From Scatosoma sp045654025 (GTDB lineage: Bacteria > Bacillota > Clostridia > Christensenellales > Borkfalkiaceae), in contig JAZOMO010000006.1 in assembly GCA_045654025.1 (NCBI GenBank), positions 1 through 41,701 on the forward strand: DNA of 41,701 nt, given 5' to 3'. The notes beneath the pieces were generated by a model. The model saw only the letters and a list, made by a program, of their open reading frames with translations. It was not told the origin of the DNA and did no database searches. Positions 16,166 through 24,526 of the stretch are shown piece after piece. The translations under genes and the position numbers were made by a program. Numbering within the stretch: position 1 is the stretch's first letter; the number at the start of each line of letters is the position of its first letter.

Positions 16166-16996
16166 ATGAATTTCTATGAAAAAATCATACATTTCCTTGG
16201 ACAATATACAATGGACACGCCCCATTCCTACGGCTGGTTTCATTTGACTTTCTTTGCAATCGTCCTTTTGACAACCGTCGGTGTATGCGCTTGGTTTCAC
16301 CACCGCCCAAGCGATAAAGCCCTACGCCGCTTTCTCTTTGTTTGTTGGGTCGTTATTTTTCTGTTCGAAGTCGGAAAACAGCTCGTTTTCTCCCTTTCGC
16401 TTGACTCCGAAACGCAAGAGGCGGTTTGGGATTATCAATGGTACGCTTTCCCCTTTCAGCTTTGCTCTTCACCCCTGTACCTATTGCCCTTCGCCGCGTT
16501 CTTAAAAGAGGGCAAAGTGCGTCAAGGCGTCTGCATGTTCCTTGCGACATTCTCACTATTTGGCGGGTTGGTTGTTTACGCCTATCCAAACGACGTTTTT
16601 ATTTCCATCGCCTTTGTCAACGTTCAAACAATGATTCATCACGGCATACAGATTATCGTCGGGGTACTGTTACTCACCTATTACAGAAAGGAGCTGAATT
16701 TTAAGCGGTTTTCGTATGGATTAGGGGTGTACGGCGTAATTATTGCAATCGCAATGCTACTCAATGGAGTTGTCCCTCAGTATATAGATGAAAGCTTTAA
16801 TATGTTCTATATCAGCCCTTATTTCCCTTGCACCCTGCCCATTCTTTCTACCATTTATTCACTTGCGCCATATCCGATATTTTTGCTGATATACGTACTC
16901 GGATTTTCGGGGATTGCTATCGCCATTTTATACGCCTCGAAAGGAATCATTCGTTTAATACAAAAAGCCCGTAATAAAACGAAAAACAGACCTTGA
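16166..16996 (+). CDS. YwaF-like (TIGR02206 type) integral membrane protein
   Basis: A 276-aa protein with about seven hydrophobic segments. The early AFPFQLCSSPLYLLPFAAF and the mid-protein MIHHGIQIIVG resemble the LCS and His-containing motifs of the YwaF family, whose function is not established. AGGGG precedes the ATG by about 9 nt, and a TATAAT with a weak -35 lies near 16101. It stands alone: plus strand, a tRNA terminator before it and its own terminator after it, against a convergent rdgB. Family assignment is from remembered similarity. Confidence 0.68.
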   Translation: MNFYEKIIHFLGQYTMDTPHSYGWFHLTFFAIVLLTTVGVCAWFHHRPSDKALRRFLFVCWVVIFLFEVGKQLVFSLSLDSETQEAVWDYQWYAFPFQLCSSPLYLLPFAAFLKEGKVRQGVCMFLATFSLFGGLVVYAYPNDVFISIAFVNVQTMIHHGIQIIVGVLLLTYYRKELNFKRFSYGLGVYGVIIAIAMLLNGVVPQYIDESFNMFYISPYFPCTLPILSTIYSLAPYPIFLLIYVLGFSGIAIAILYASKGIIRLIQKARNKTKNRP

Positions 16997-17009
16997 CGGT
17001 CTGTTTTTT
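16983..17009 (+). terminator. Terminator overlapping the end of the YwaF-like gene
   Basis: ACAGACC and GGTCTGT form a 7-bp stem around TTGAC, then six T. The stop codon TGA (16994-16996) is inside the hairpin loop, so the terminator is partly coding. Confidence 0.9.
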
Positions 17010-17023
17010 AATAAATATTTTTA

Positions 17024-17602
17024 TTAAAGTCCAGTTTTCTCACGAATAGCGCAAAGGGCGCGATAGCGATGAGAAACGGCGTTTTTTTCCTCTGCGGTGG
17101 CGATACCAAAGGACTTTTGAAGGTCGCTACTCAAGAAGATCGGGTCGTAGCCAAAGCCGCCCTCTCCGTCCTCTTCCAACAAAATTTCCCCTTCCGTTCT
17201 GCCCTCTGCCGTCCATTCTCTACCGTCGGGCGACACCAGCGCAACAGCGCAGGCAAAATACGCCCTTCTGCCCGTAACCCCCTGCATATTTTTGAGAAGG
17301 AGCGCGCGATTGCCCTTATCGTCGCCGTGAGCGCCGCTATACCTCGCACTGTATATCCCCGGCGCTCCGCCAAGCGCCTCCACGCAAAGACCGCTATCGT
17401 CCGCCAACACGAGAAGCCCCAGCGCCTTGCACGCCGCGCGGGCTTTGATGAGCGCATTCTCCATAAATGTCACTCCTGTTTCATCTACTTCCTCAGAAAA
17501 GCCTGCTTGTTTTTGGGAAATCACCTCGTATTCGGGGAAAATTTGCGCAATCTCACGCAATTTATGGGCGTTTCCCGTCGCCACGACCAACTTATTTTTC
17601 AT
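17024..17602 (-). CDS. rdgB: XTP/dITP pyrophosphatase (RdgB/HAM1)
   Basis: A 192-aa house-cleaning nucleotide pyrophosphatase that removes ITP, dITP and XTP. It starts VVATGNAHKLREIAQIF, has TFMENALIKARAA, the metal-site LADDSGLCVEALGGAPGIYSARY, GGFGYDPIF and the C-terminal VSHRYRAL. AAGGAG precedes the ATG well. It begins 11 nt after the ATPase stop with no terminator between, so it is probably the third gene of the metal-responsive operon, though an internal promoter cannot be excluded. Confidence 0.96.
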   Translation of the reverse strand: MKNKLVVATGNAHKLREIAQIFPEYEVISQKQAGFSEEVDETGVTFMENALIKARAACKALGLLVLADDSGLCVEALGGAPGIYSARYSGAHGDDKGNRALLLKNMQGVTGRRAYFACAVALVSPDGREWTAEGRTEGEILLEEDGEGGFGYDPIFLSSDLQKSFGIATAEEKNAVSHRYRALCAIREKTGL

Positions 17603-17612
17603 ACTTTACTCC

Positions 17613-19679
17613 TTACTTTCGTACTCTCAAGCTATTCAACACCGCAAGCAACATCACGCCGACGTCCGCAAACACCGCCAGCCAAAGAGGGAACCAAGGG
17701 AATAAGCCAAGCACCATGAACGCCACCTTCATAAAAATGGAGAAAGCGATATTTTGATAGACAATCCCCTTCGTCTTTTTCGCCGTGCGAATCAGGCGCG
17801 TAACAGACCCCAACGCATCGGAAACCAACACGAAGTCGGAGGCCTCCACCGCCGCCGCGCTGCCAAGGCTTCCCATCGACACCGCGCAGTCCGCCACCGT
17901 CATGACGGGCGCATCGTTAATGCCGTCGCCAACGTAGACCGAAGTACCCAGTTCCTTCAGCTTTTTCATTTCCTCGACCTTCTGCGTCGGCAAAAGTCCT
18001 GCCTTAAACGCAGACATGCCTATTGCATTTGCTACTTTTTGTGCCCTCGCAGGGGAGTCGCCCGTCAGCATTACGGTATGTACGTTCATTCCTTTTAAGT
18101 CCGCAAGCAGCTGTTGGCTCTCCTCACGAATCACGTCGCCTATCTCCAAGCAACCGCAATATCTGCCGTCGTACACAAGGTACAAAACGGTATCCCCAGA
18201 AGGCTTTTCATCAACGTCAAACCCTTCTTCTCTCAAGAAGCTCAACGTGCCAAAGACGGCATCCTTACCACTGACTTTGCCCTTCAAGCCTTTGCCTGCA
18301 AATTCCTGCACATCTTCAGCGCGCTGGGTTACTTGCACGTGGGAAAACGCCGCCGCGATCGGGTGGGAGGAATAACCCTCCAACGCCGCGCAGACGGAAA
18401 GCAATTCGTCCTGCGTGACTTCTACAGGATACGCGCCGATAATTGAGAAATTCCCTTTCGTCAGCGTGCCCGTCTTATCGAGAGCCGCTACTCTTGCCTT
18501 GGCAATCTTATCCAGAGCCGATGCGCTCTTGACCAAAATCCCCTGCTTTGCGCAAGCGCCTATCCCCGAAAAATAAGTAAGGGGCACGGAAATCACCAAC
18601 GCGCACGGACAGGAAATGACGAGGAATGTCAAGGCAGCTTTCAGCCACTGCGCTCCGTTTTCAAAGCCGTAAGTACCTGCCACCAACCCCTCTACCAAGG
18701 GAGGGAACAAAGCGATACAAACCGCCAGCATACAGACGATAGGCGTATACATTTTTGCAAATTTCGTAATGAATTTTTCGGGGGCAGCTTTGCGTTCGGT
18801 GGCATTCTCCACCATATCCAAAATCTTCGCCACCGCGCTATTTTCATAGGTGCGCGCAACCGTCGCCATAAAGGCGTTGCCTGCGTTTATGCTGCCAGCG
18901 AGCAACTCCTCGCCTGCCGTTTTCGATACGAGCGCCGTTTCCCCCGTCAGCGATTTCATATCGAGGCTTGCCGATGCCGTCAAAAGGATACAGTCGCAAG
19001 GAATCTTATCACCAGCCTTGATGAGTAGCTTATCGCCCACCATAAGCTGTTCGGGGGAGACCGTTTCCGCGCCGCCATCGCCCAAACGCAACGCCGATTC
19101 CGCTTTCATCTCAACCAACTTCGCCACCGATTTTCTGGACGAGCCAAGCGCCAGCGACTGCAAAGTTTCGCCCAACTGATACAAAAGGAGCACCATTACC
19201 CCTTCCCAAAACTCCTGCAGGAAGAATGCGCCCACAGACGCCACCGTCATCAAAAAGTTTTCATCAAAAATCCTGCCCTTGCAGATATTTTTTGCGGTAG
19301 ACCATAAAATGGGATACCCCACGGCAAGATAGGACAGCCCGTAGAATACGTAGGATAATATATCCGTCAAGGACGAACCACCCCATACACCCAAGGCGAT
19401 GCCAGCAATCAGCAAGACGGCAGATACCCCCATGCGAATCCACTCTGCCAAATGCGAACGGTTATCGTAGGTCGCCTCCTCGACGATACGCACCTCTTCA
19501 AAGGAATTGACGTGCGCTTTTACCTTTTCCAGTGTCTTGTCGTCGCAATCCACCTTCAATTTGCCCTCTACAAACAATACCACAACCGAGCGTACGCCTT
19601 GGATTTTGCCAAGTTCCGCCTCAAGCTCTGCCGCGCAGGTCGGACAATCTAAGCCAGCTATTCTAAGCGTTCTTTTCAT
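17613..19679 (-). CDS. Heavy-metal P1B-type ATPase (Zn/Cd/Pb exporter type)
   Basis: A 688-aa ATPase. The N-terminal metal-binding HMA domain has GLDCPTC (C12, C15). Paired membrane segments follow, then the actuator TGE (245-247), the transport-site CPC motif at 357-359, D401-KTGT phosphorylation site, GDGINDAP hinge and C-terminal helices. The CPC plus an ArsR/SmtB regulator point to Zn(II), Cd(II) or Pb(II) export (CadA/ZntA class); the exact metal is not decided. The start chosen has GGAGG 6 nt upstream and overlaps the regulator's stop as ATGA; an earlier ATG would overlap that binding site. Confidence 0.94.
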   Translation of the reverse strand: MKRTLRIAGLDCPTCAAELEAELGKIQGVRSVVVLFVEGKLKVDCDDKTLEKVKAHVNSFEEVRIVEEATYDNRSHLAEWIRMGVSAVLLIAGIALGVWGGSSLTDILSYVFYGLSYLAVGYPILWSTAKNICKGRIFDENFLMTVASVGAFFLQEFWEGVMVLLLYQLGETLQSLALGSSRKSVAKLVEMKAESALRLGDGGAETVSPEQLMVGDKLLIKAGDKIPCDCILLTASASLDMKSLTGETALVSKTAGEELLAGSINAGNAFMATVARTYENSAVAKILDMVENATERKAAPEKFITKFAKMYTPIVCMLAVCIALFPPLVEGLVAGTYGFENGAQWLKAALTFLVISCPCALVISVPLTYFSGIGACAKQGILVKSASALDKIAKARVAALDKTGTLTKGNFSIIGAYPVEVTQDELLSVCAALEGYSSHPIAAAFSHVQVTQRAEDVQEFAGKGLKGKVSGKDAVFGTLSFLREEGFDVDEKPSGDTVLYLVYDGRYCGCLEIGDVIREESQQLLADLKGMNVHTVMLTGDSPARAQKVANAIGMSAFKAGLLPTQKVEEMKKLKELGTSVYVGDGINDAPVMTVADCAVSMGSLGSAAAVEASDFVLVSDALGSVTRLIRTAKKTKGIVYQNIAFSIFMKVAFMVLGLFPWFPLWLAVFADVGVMLLAVLNSLRVRK

Positions 19680-20020
19680 ACCACACCTCCACATTCACCA
19701 TGGCATAAGCCCATTTCTACAATCTGTTTAATATGTTCATCCGCAAGGGAATAATATATATTCTGTCCGTCACGGCGCGCACGCAATACACGGTTGTCTT
19801 TTAAGACACGCAGTTGATGACTTAACGCGCTCTGCGTACCGCCTACCGCCTGCAAAATATGCTGGACGCACAACTCGGCCCCCAACAACGCATACACAAT
19901 TTTTAATCGTGAGGGCTCGCTGAGCATACGAAACACGTCACACACCCTCTCTATATTCGTTGCGCCAGCCGACCCTAAGTCGGATACATCGCAACAATTT
20001 TGATTTTTTTCTTGTTCCAC
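19676..20020 (-). CDS. ArsR/SmtB-family metal-sensing repressor
   Basis: A 114-aa winged-helix repressor beginning at GTG 20020, with GGAGG about 9 nt upstream. The DNA-binding region is TQSALSHQLRVLKDNRVLRARRDGQNIYYSL. Two possible metal sites are visible: ELCVQHI in the alpha-3 helix, and a C-terminal D-x-H-x10-H-x2-C arrangement (DEH to HGEC), close to the alpha-5 zinc site of SmtB/CzrA. The N-terminal NCCDV adds further thiols, as in CadC-type sensors. It probably represses its own operon through the palindrome over the promoter and is released by metal. It is the first gene, ATGA-overlapped with the ATPase. Confidence 0.92.
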   Translation of the reverse strand: MEQEKNQNCCDVSDLGSAGATNIERVCDVFRMLSEPSRLKIVYALLGAELCVQHILQAVGGTQSALSHQLRVLKDNRVLRARRDGQNIYYSLADEHIKQIVEMGLCHGECGGVV

Positions 20021-20044
20021 TTTTTCTCGCCTCCATATTTTAAT

Positions 20045-20091
20045 ATATGAATAACTGTTCATATTATAATATATATTTGAAATTTTGTCAA
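20045..20091 (-). promoter_or_regulatory. Promoter and ArsR-type operator of the metal efflux operon
   Basis: Minus-strand -35 TTGACA (20091-20086), 17-nt spacer, -10 TATAAT (20068-20063), all consensus. Immediately downstream and touching the -10 is ATATGAACAGTTATTCATAT (20064-20045), an inverted repeat of TGAA-N6-TTCA type as bound by SmtB/CzrA/CadC repressors. Its position would block RNA polymerase. Confidence 0.9.
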
Positions 20092-20102
20092 TACTTTGTA
20101 AC

Positions 20103-20132
20103 AAAAAAAATCGGCAATCGCCGATTTTTTTT
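20103..20132 (-). terminator. Terminator of the pseudouridine synthase gene
   Basis: AATCGGC and GCCGATT form a 7-bp stem with a 4-nt loop. T runs flank it on both strands, so it could work in both directions. It separates the synthase gene (stop at 20156) from the metal operon promoter. Confidence 0.88.
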
Positions 20133-20155
20133 ATAAAGCTGTATTACACAGCCTT

Positions 20156-20968
20156 TTATAAACTAAATTGTGAAAGAAAGGTTTTTTCGTTGAGATAGGA
20201 CAACGCACAGCTAAAGTCAAAGGCAATCTGCTTTGCAATCAGCTGTTGACGGGCGCAGGACAGCGCCTTATTTTTGTCCGTATTGCCGTATTTCATATCC
20301 CCCACAATCGGACAGCCGATATGGGCGAGATGCGCGCGAATTTGATGAGTCTTGCCCGTATGTAAATGGATTTCAAGCAGAGAGGTTTCGCCGCTCGTGG
20401 ACAGCACCTTATACTCTGTTACGATGGTTTCCGCGCCAGCCGTAGGCTTTGCGTACACTTTTACCAGCGCTTTGCCCTCGTCCTTTTTTAAGTACGCCGT
20501 CAACAAATCCTGCGCCCTCGGGGGTATGCCAAAGCAGCGCGCGTGATAGATTTTTTGCGCGGTGCGGTTTCTAAAGGCGGAGAGCAATTCCGTTTCCGCC
20601 ACCCCGTTCTTAGCAAACACCAACAAGCCCTTCGTGTTTCTGTCGAGGCGATGAATGAAATAATACTCCCCTTGGCGCTGTAATGCCGCGAAAACCGCCT
20701 CCGAATTTACGCCGTCCAGCTTGTCAAGCAGCAGCACGTTCTCGTCTTCGTACACGGTGTAATAGGCAGGCTTTTCCTCCTGCTTTTTGGACAGATAGTA
20801 GGCAACTACGTCCCCTGCATACACAGGAAGGTCGCGGTCAACACGCTTGCCGTTGACCTTGATTTCCCGCGCCTTAAGCAAGGTATTAAAATAAAAGGAC
20901 GCCTGCGCGTACGCGTTATCGGTAAATTGTCTTAATGTTTGGGGTTTATCAACGATTAATTCTAACAT
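20156..20968 (-). CDS. RluA-family pseudouridine synthase with S4 domain
   Basis: From the ATG at 20968 the protein is 270 aa. An S4-like RNA-binding segment (ARE-IKVNGKRVDRDLPVYAGDVV) precedes the synthase domain with catalytic Asp in HRLDRNTKGLLVFAKN, then LLEIHLHTGKTHQIRAHLAH and CPIVGDMKYG. It isomerises uridine in rRNA or tRNA; the target site is unknown. The frame is open upstream to 21067, but those residues are encoded by the MITE-like element at 20994-21269. The 20968 start lacks a strong Shine-Dalgarno sequence (only AAAGAG), so the original 5' end may have been altered by the insertion. Confidence 0.88.
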   Translation of the reverse strand: MLELIVDKPQTLRQFTDNAYAQASFYFNTLLKAREIKVNGKRVDRDLPVYAGDVVAYYLSKKQEEKPAYYTVYEDENVLLLDKLDGVNSEAVFAALQRQGEYYFIHRLDRNTKGLLVFAKNGVAETELLSAFRNRTAQKIYHARCFGIPPRAQDLLTAYLKKDEGKALVKVYAKPTAGAETIVTEYKVLSTSGETSLLEIHLHTGKTHQIRAHLAHIGCPIVGDMKYGNTDKNKALSCARQQLIAKQIAFDFSCALSYLNEKTFLSQFSL

Positions 20969-20993
20969 CTCTTTAAAAGAAACGCCGTCGCTG

Positions 20994-21269
20994 AGCCGTT
21001 TCAAACCAAGTTGAACCAGGTTTTGACGGCGGAAAATCCCTAAACTGTACAGGATTGCCGCTTGCAATACGGACGGTATTCCTGCGCGGCAATCCCTTCA
21101 TTTAAGGTCTTTTACTCTCGTAAAAACTGCATTGCACCTTAAAATAGGGATTTTGCGATGAATTCGGGCGGTGGCGACCGCTGCTGTATCGTCATACTGC
21201 AAGGACGCAAACGCCCTAAGGCGCGAAAAATACCATTTTAAGGCTGATTCAATTTGGTTTGAAACGGCT
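20994..21269. mobile_element. MITE-like element, copy B (276 bp)
   Basis: Left end AGCCGTTTCAAACCAAGTTG, right end the complement of AGCCGTTTCAAACCAAATTG, giving terminal inverted repeats of about 27 nt with few mismatches. The first 90 nt and last 40 nt match copy A (15517-15654) in inverse orientation, sharing GGTTTTGACGGCGG-like and GCTTGCAATACGGACGG segments. A central segment of about 130 nt is extra here. TA lies outside the right end, GA outside the left. It has no transposase gene. It fills the gap between the surface-protein stop and the synthase start. Confidence 0.87.
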
Positions 21270-21293
21270 ACAAGCGGCGGCCCATAGTATCCG

Positions 21294-23648
21294 TTATTTT
21301 TTACTAGACTTTGCTTTCTTTTCTTTTGCCTTTGCTTCGTCGTCAACGTCTTCCAAGGTTTCATCGGAAGGCTTGATGAGGAGCAAGACAACAATCAATA
21401 TGAGCATTACGCCGGCAACACTGAACAGAATAACCGAAGCAATATTCTTCTCTAACCAGTCGGATTCACCAGGCAATACGTCGTTTTTCTGATCAACGCC
21501 GACAACCATATAGGCGCAAGCTTTCGAAGAGGGAATCAGTTCGTCGGTGTACACTGCAATAATGAAGTATACGTCCGTTTCCTTGAAAGGTTTAAAGGTC
21601 TGTTTTTCCGGGTTCCATTCGTAAACGTTGCTTTGGTTGTAGTCGTTGGAGTGGAGCTCTTCATCAATCTTATCGTTATAGGGCTGAATCTCCTTGAATA
21701 CGTCTTTTGCCAACAAGTCTTCAGGGGTAACGCCAAGTTCGTTTGCAAGCAAGCTTGCATACACCTGCAAGTAATCATCTATGTCTTTCGCCGTATTACC
21801 AGCCGCATCGGCAATTTGCTTATATGTTATTGAAGCCAGATTGACCAGCGAAAGGTTTTTTTCGGGGAATTTGTCCGTAAACTTGTCAAGGTTGACACAG
21901 TAAAGCTTTGCTTCCGTCTTAACTTCCTCTGTGTTATCGGCCAAAATGTTCGGCGAGAAATCGTTGAAAGTTTTGTCGATTGCAACAGAACCCTTTCTGT
22001 TTGCCGACGTACCAGACTGTTCTTCTACGGAGAGCGTAGGCTGTTTAATCGTGAATTCGAAATAAGGAATTTCCTCAATTTCCCAAACGTTATTCGCAGA
22101 TACGTCTACCAACTCACCGTCTTCGTCGTAGTATTTCATCGAGTTACCCGCTTTGTCCACCGCAAATACCTTGAAACGGTAAGTGCCAGACTTAGCAACG
22201 GGGAAATACAAGTTGGATGCAGACACCGAGGTACGGGTGCTTGCCGAAGAGGAGTTCGTGGACTTATAGCTGATGGTGAAGCTCAAGTTCGCATAACCAC
22301 CGTCGTCCTCAATCAAGTCGGACAAGCTGGGAAGGTAGAAGTTTGCCTTACTGCTTGCTTTCAAGTCCTTCGCCGCTTCCGTTACAGCCTCTTGATACTT
22401 CTTTACAAGGTCCTTCTCATCGGCAACTACGTTCTTGCCGTCCGTCGCTTCAACGACGGTATATTTCGCGCCTTTCTTGTTCTCATCCAAAATGATATAG
22501 GCCTTTTCGTATCCTTCGAACGTTGCAACATCCGTAGCATACCAGGAAAAATCGTACTCGACTTTATGATCACCTTTGAAGGTTTCATCAGAAAGCCAAA
22601 CGCGAATCGAAACGTACTCTTCCCCAAAGGTGGAGTAAACGGTTTTCATTACACCATCCTCTTCATAAGGGGTCGGCGTAAAGTACAGGGTGGAAGTCAG
22701 CGTTCTGTACACCATATCCGCCTCGGGAACAGTAGGATTGTACTGCGCGTACTCAATCGTCTTGGCAACCTCCTTGTCCAAAACGTCTACGTAGTCGTAA
22801 TCTACCGAGAACGTTGAACCAAAGGGAAGGGAAGCAATTTCATCATTGACAACCAAAACGGGCTTAGCCGTATCTTCAATCTTCTTGTCCGCGTTCAGCT
22901 TAAAGCTCTGTCCGTTGATGTCCAACACCTTGATAACGGATTTTTCCGTCGTTTCGGCGTTGTTATCTGCATCAGGAACCTTTGCGCTTACCTTGAAAGG
23001 AGTCAAAGGCGTCGTTGCGCTGGTAGAAGCAAATTCACCGTACGATGCGCCAACGTTGGTAAACTTACCAATATCTTGCGCTTCTCCTCCTTCGGGCTTC
23101 AAGTAAACGTTATATTCGCTGCTCAGCATCTCACTGGTCTGATCAAGGCTGATGGTGAAAGGTTCTTCAGCGTCAACATCAACCGGCTTTTCCTCACCAT
23201 TGTTGACAATCGCATAGATGCCATCATTTTTATTCTTAAAGGTAATGGTATTGACCGCTTTATTATCCTTGTTTGCCAGGGCCGCTTCCGTTTCCAAGGT
23301 AACAACGACTTCAGAGAAGTTTAAGTCCGCAAACGCAAGCGTAAAATGTAAATAGCTGCCCTTATAGTCCGCATCAGGCTTCCTTTCAAACCACTTCCAC
23401 GCCAAGTCGCGCTGAGAAAGGGTGAAACTACCGCCGTCAGCGATAGAAATTCCTACAGGGGTATCCTTTTCACCAAGTACAAGGGATGCTTTGCCCGTAC
23501 CAAACACATCCGATACCGCGTACGTGTACGGCGTTCTCGTCGTTTCCGTTTGGTCTGCAGTTGCAGTAACAATACCGCCGCAAAGCGCAGCCGCACCAAG
23601 CACAGACGCAAGCGTCAGAGTTAAAATTTTCGTTTTCTGCTGTTTCAT
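21294..23648 (-). CDS. Large membrane-anchored surface protein, function unknown
   Basis: A 784-aa protein. From the ATG at 23648 (AGAGG upstream) it has a classical signal peptide (KQQKTK, then a hydrophobic core, cleavage probably near TATA-D). The body is beta-rich with repeated Ig- or cadherin-like phrases such as YRFKVFAVDKAGNSMKYYD. A single C-terminal transmembrane helix (about residues 733-757) follows, then an acidic and Lys-rich cytoplasmic tail. This is the plan of a surface protein anchored by its C-terminal helix; no LPXTG is present. It has its own promoter and no hairpin terminator except possibly the adjacent MITE. I do not recognise a named family. Confidence 0.75.
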   Translation of the reverse strand: MKQQKTKILTLTLASVLGAAALCGGIVTATADQTETTRTPYTYAVSDVFGTGKASLVLGEKDTPVGISIADGGSFTLSQRDLAWKWFERKPDADYKGSYLHFTLAFADLNFSEVVVTLETEAALANKDNKAVNTITFKNKNDGIYAIVNNGEEKPVDVDAEEPFTISLDQTSEMLSSEYNVYLKPEGGEAQDIGKFTNVGASYGEFASTSATTPLTPFKVSAKVPDADNNAETTEKSVIKVLDINGQSFKLNADKKIEDTAKPVLVVNDEIASLPFGSTFSVDYDYVDVLDKEVAKTIEYAQYNPTVPEADMVYRTLTSTLYFTPTPYEEDGVMKTVYSTFGEEYVSIRVWLSDETFKGDHKVEYDFSWYATDVATFEGYEKAYIILDENKKGAKYTVVEATDGKNVVADEKDLVKKYQEAVTEAAKDLKASSKANFYLPSLSDLIEDDGGYANLSFTISYKSTNSSSASTRTSVSASNLYFPVAKSGTYRFKVFAVDKAGNSMKYYDEDGELVDVSANNVWEIEEIPYFEFTIKQPTLSVEEQSGTSANRKGSVAIDKTFNDFSPNILADNTEEVKTEAKLYCVNLDKFTDKFPEKNLSLVNLASITYKQIADAAGNTAKDIDDYLQVYASLLANELGVTPEDLLAKDVFKEIQPYNDKIDEELHSNDYNQSNVYEWNPEKQTFKPFKETDVYFIIAVYTDELIPSSKACAYMVVGVDQKNDVLPGESDWLEKNIASVILFSVAGVMLILIVVLLLIKPSDETLEDVDDEAKAKEKKAKSSKK

Positions 23649-23719
23649 TAAAAAATGCCTCTCGTGTCTTCGTATATCTTTGTATACGGAATGCTCCATA
23701 ATACAAATCGTACTTCTTT

Positions 23720-23748
23720 ATTTTACACCCTACGGCGCATTTTGTCAA
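23720..23748 (-). promoter_or_regulatory. Promoter of the surface protein gene
   Basis: Minus-strand -35 TTGACA (23748-23743), exact 17-nt spacer, -10 TAAAAT (23725-23720), about 70 nt before the start codon. Confidence 0.85.
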
Positions 23749-23785
23749 ACGCATTTCAAGGGATATTTTTGGTTTTTTCAGTTTT

Positions 23786-24526
23786 TTACTTAATTTCTGC
23801 CAAATTAGAAAGGTCAAACGCTTTCCAAGGGGTCTCTTCCTCGGGAGGAAGCGCAACAAACTTCATGCGTTCCTTGGTAATCGGGTGCAGGAAGGAAAGG
23901 GAGTACGCCCAAAGCGCCAGCTTGCCCTTCTGCGCCAAAGCCCCGCCGTAACGCATATCCCCGAAGACGGGATGGGAAACACCTGCCATCTGCACGCGGA
24001 TTTGATGGGTTCTGCCCGTATGCAAACGCACCTCCGCCAAGGTGTACTTGCTCTTGTCTTCGAGAACCTTGTAATCGAGGCTGGCGAGCTTTGCACCCTC
24101 CTCGGTTTCCGTACAAATATACACCATGTTGTTGACGGTGTTTTTCTTTAAGTAGTTGGTCAGCGTACCGCGCTGTTCAGGCATCGAACCACAGAGTACG
24201 GTAAGGTACTTTTTCTCGAATTCGCCGCCGCGCATTCCTTCGGAAAGACGGGACGCCGCCTTGCTGGTTTTCGCGTATACCATGACACCGCCCGTAGGTC
24301 TATCCAAGCGGTGCACCAGCCCCACGTAAACGTTGCCGGGCTTATTATATTTCACCTTGATATAACGCTTGATCATATCCAGCAGGTTGTCGTCCTTGCT
24401 CTCATCTCCGCAACAAGCGGTCATCTGCGGCTTTAATACCACGATGATGTGATTGTCCTCGTATAAAATCGAGAAATCGGGGGTAAATTCTTCCGTTTTT
24501 TCAGTCGTTTCAAGCATTTTGGTCAT
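23786..24526 (-). CDS. RluA-family pseudouridine synthase without S4 domain
   Basis: A 246-aa enzyme whose catalytic domain starts almost at once: ILYEDNHIIVVLKP, then the catalytic HRLDRPTGGVMVYAKT, EVRLHTGRTHQIRVQM and HPVFGDMRYGG. The absence of an S4 domain and short size resemble RluA/TruC-type enzymes; the target uridine is unknown. The chosen ATG at 24526 has GGAGG 11 nt upstream and overlaps the methyltransferase gene by 17 nt, so the two are cotranscribed. A second ATG 9 nt downstream is possible. Confidence 0.92.
   Translation of the reverse strand: MTKMLETTEKTEEFTPDFSILYEDNHIIVVLKPQMTACCGDESKDDNLLDMIKRYIKVKYNKPGNVYVGLVHRLDRPTGGVMVYAKTSKAASRLSEGMRGGEFEKKYLTVLCGSMPEQRGTLTNYLKKNTVNNMVYICTETEEGAKLASLDYKVLEDKSKYTLAEVRLHTGRTHQIRVQMAGVSHPVFGDMRYGGALAQKGKLALWAYSLSFLHPITKERMKFVALPPEEETPWKAFDLSNLAEIK

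Noticed and set aside
20969..21067. N-terminal extension of the pseudouridine synthase
   Set aside because: Most of those codons belong to the MITE-like element and have no counterpart in the RluA family; still, the true start is uncertain.
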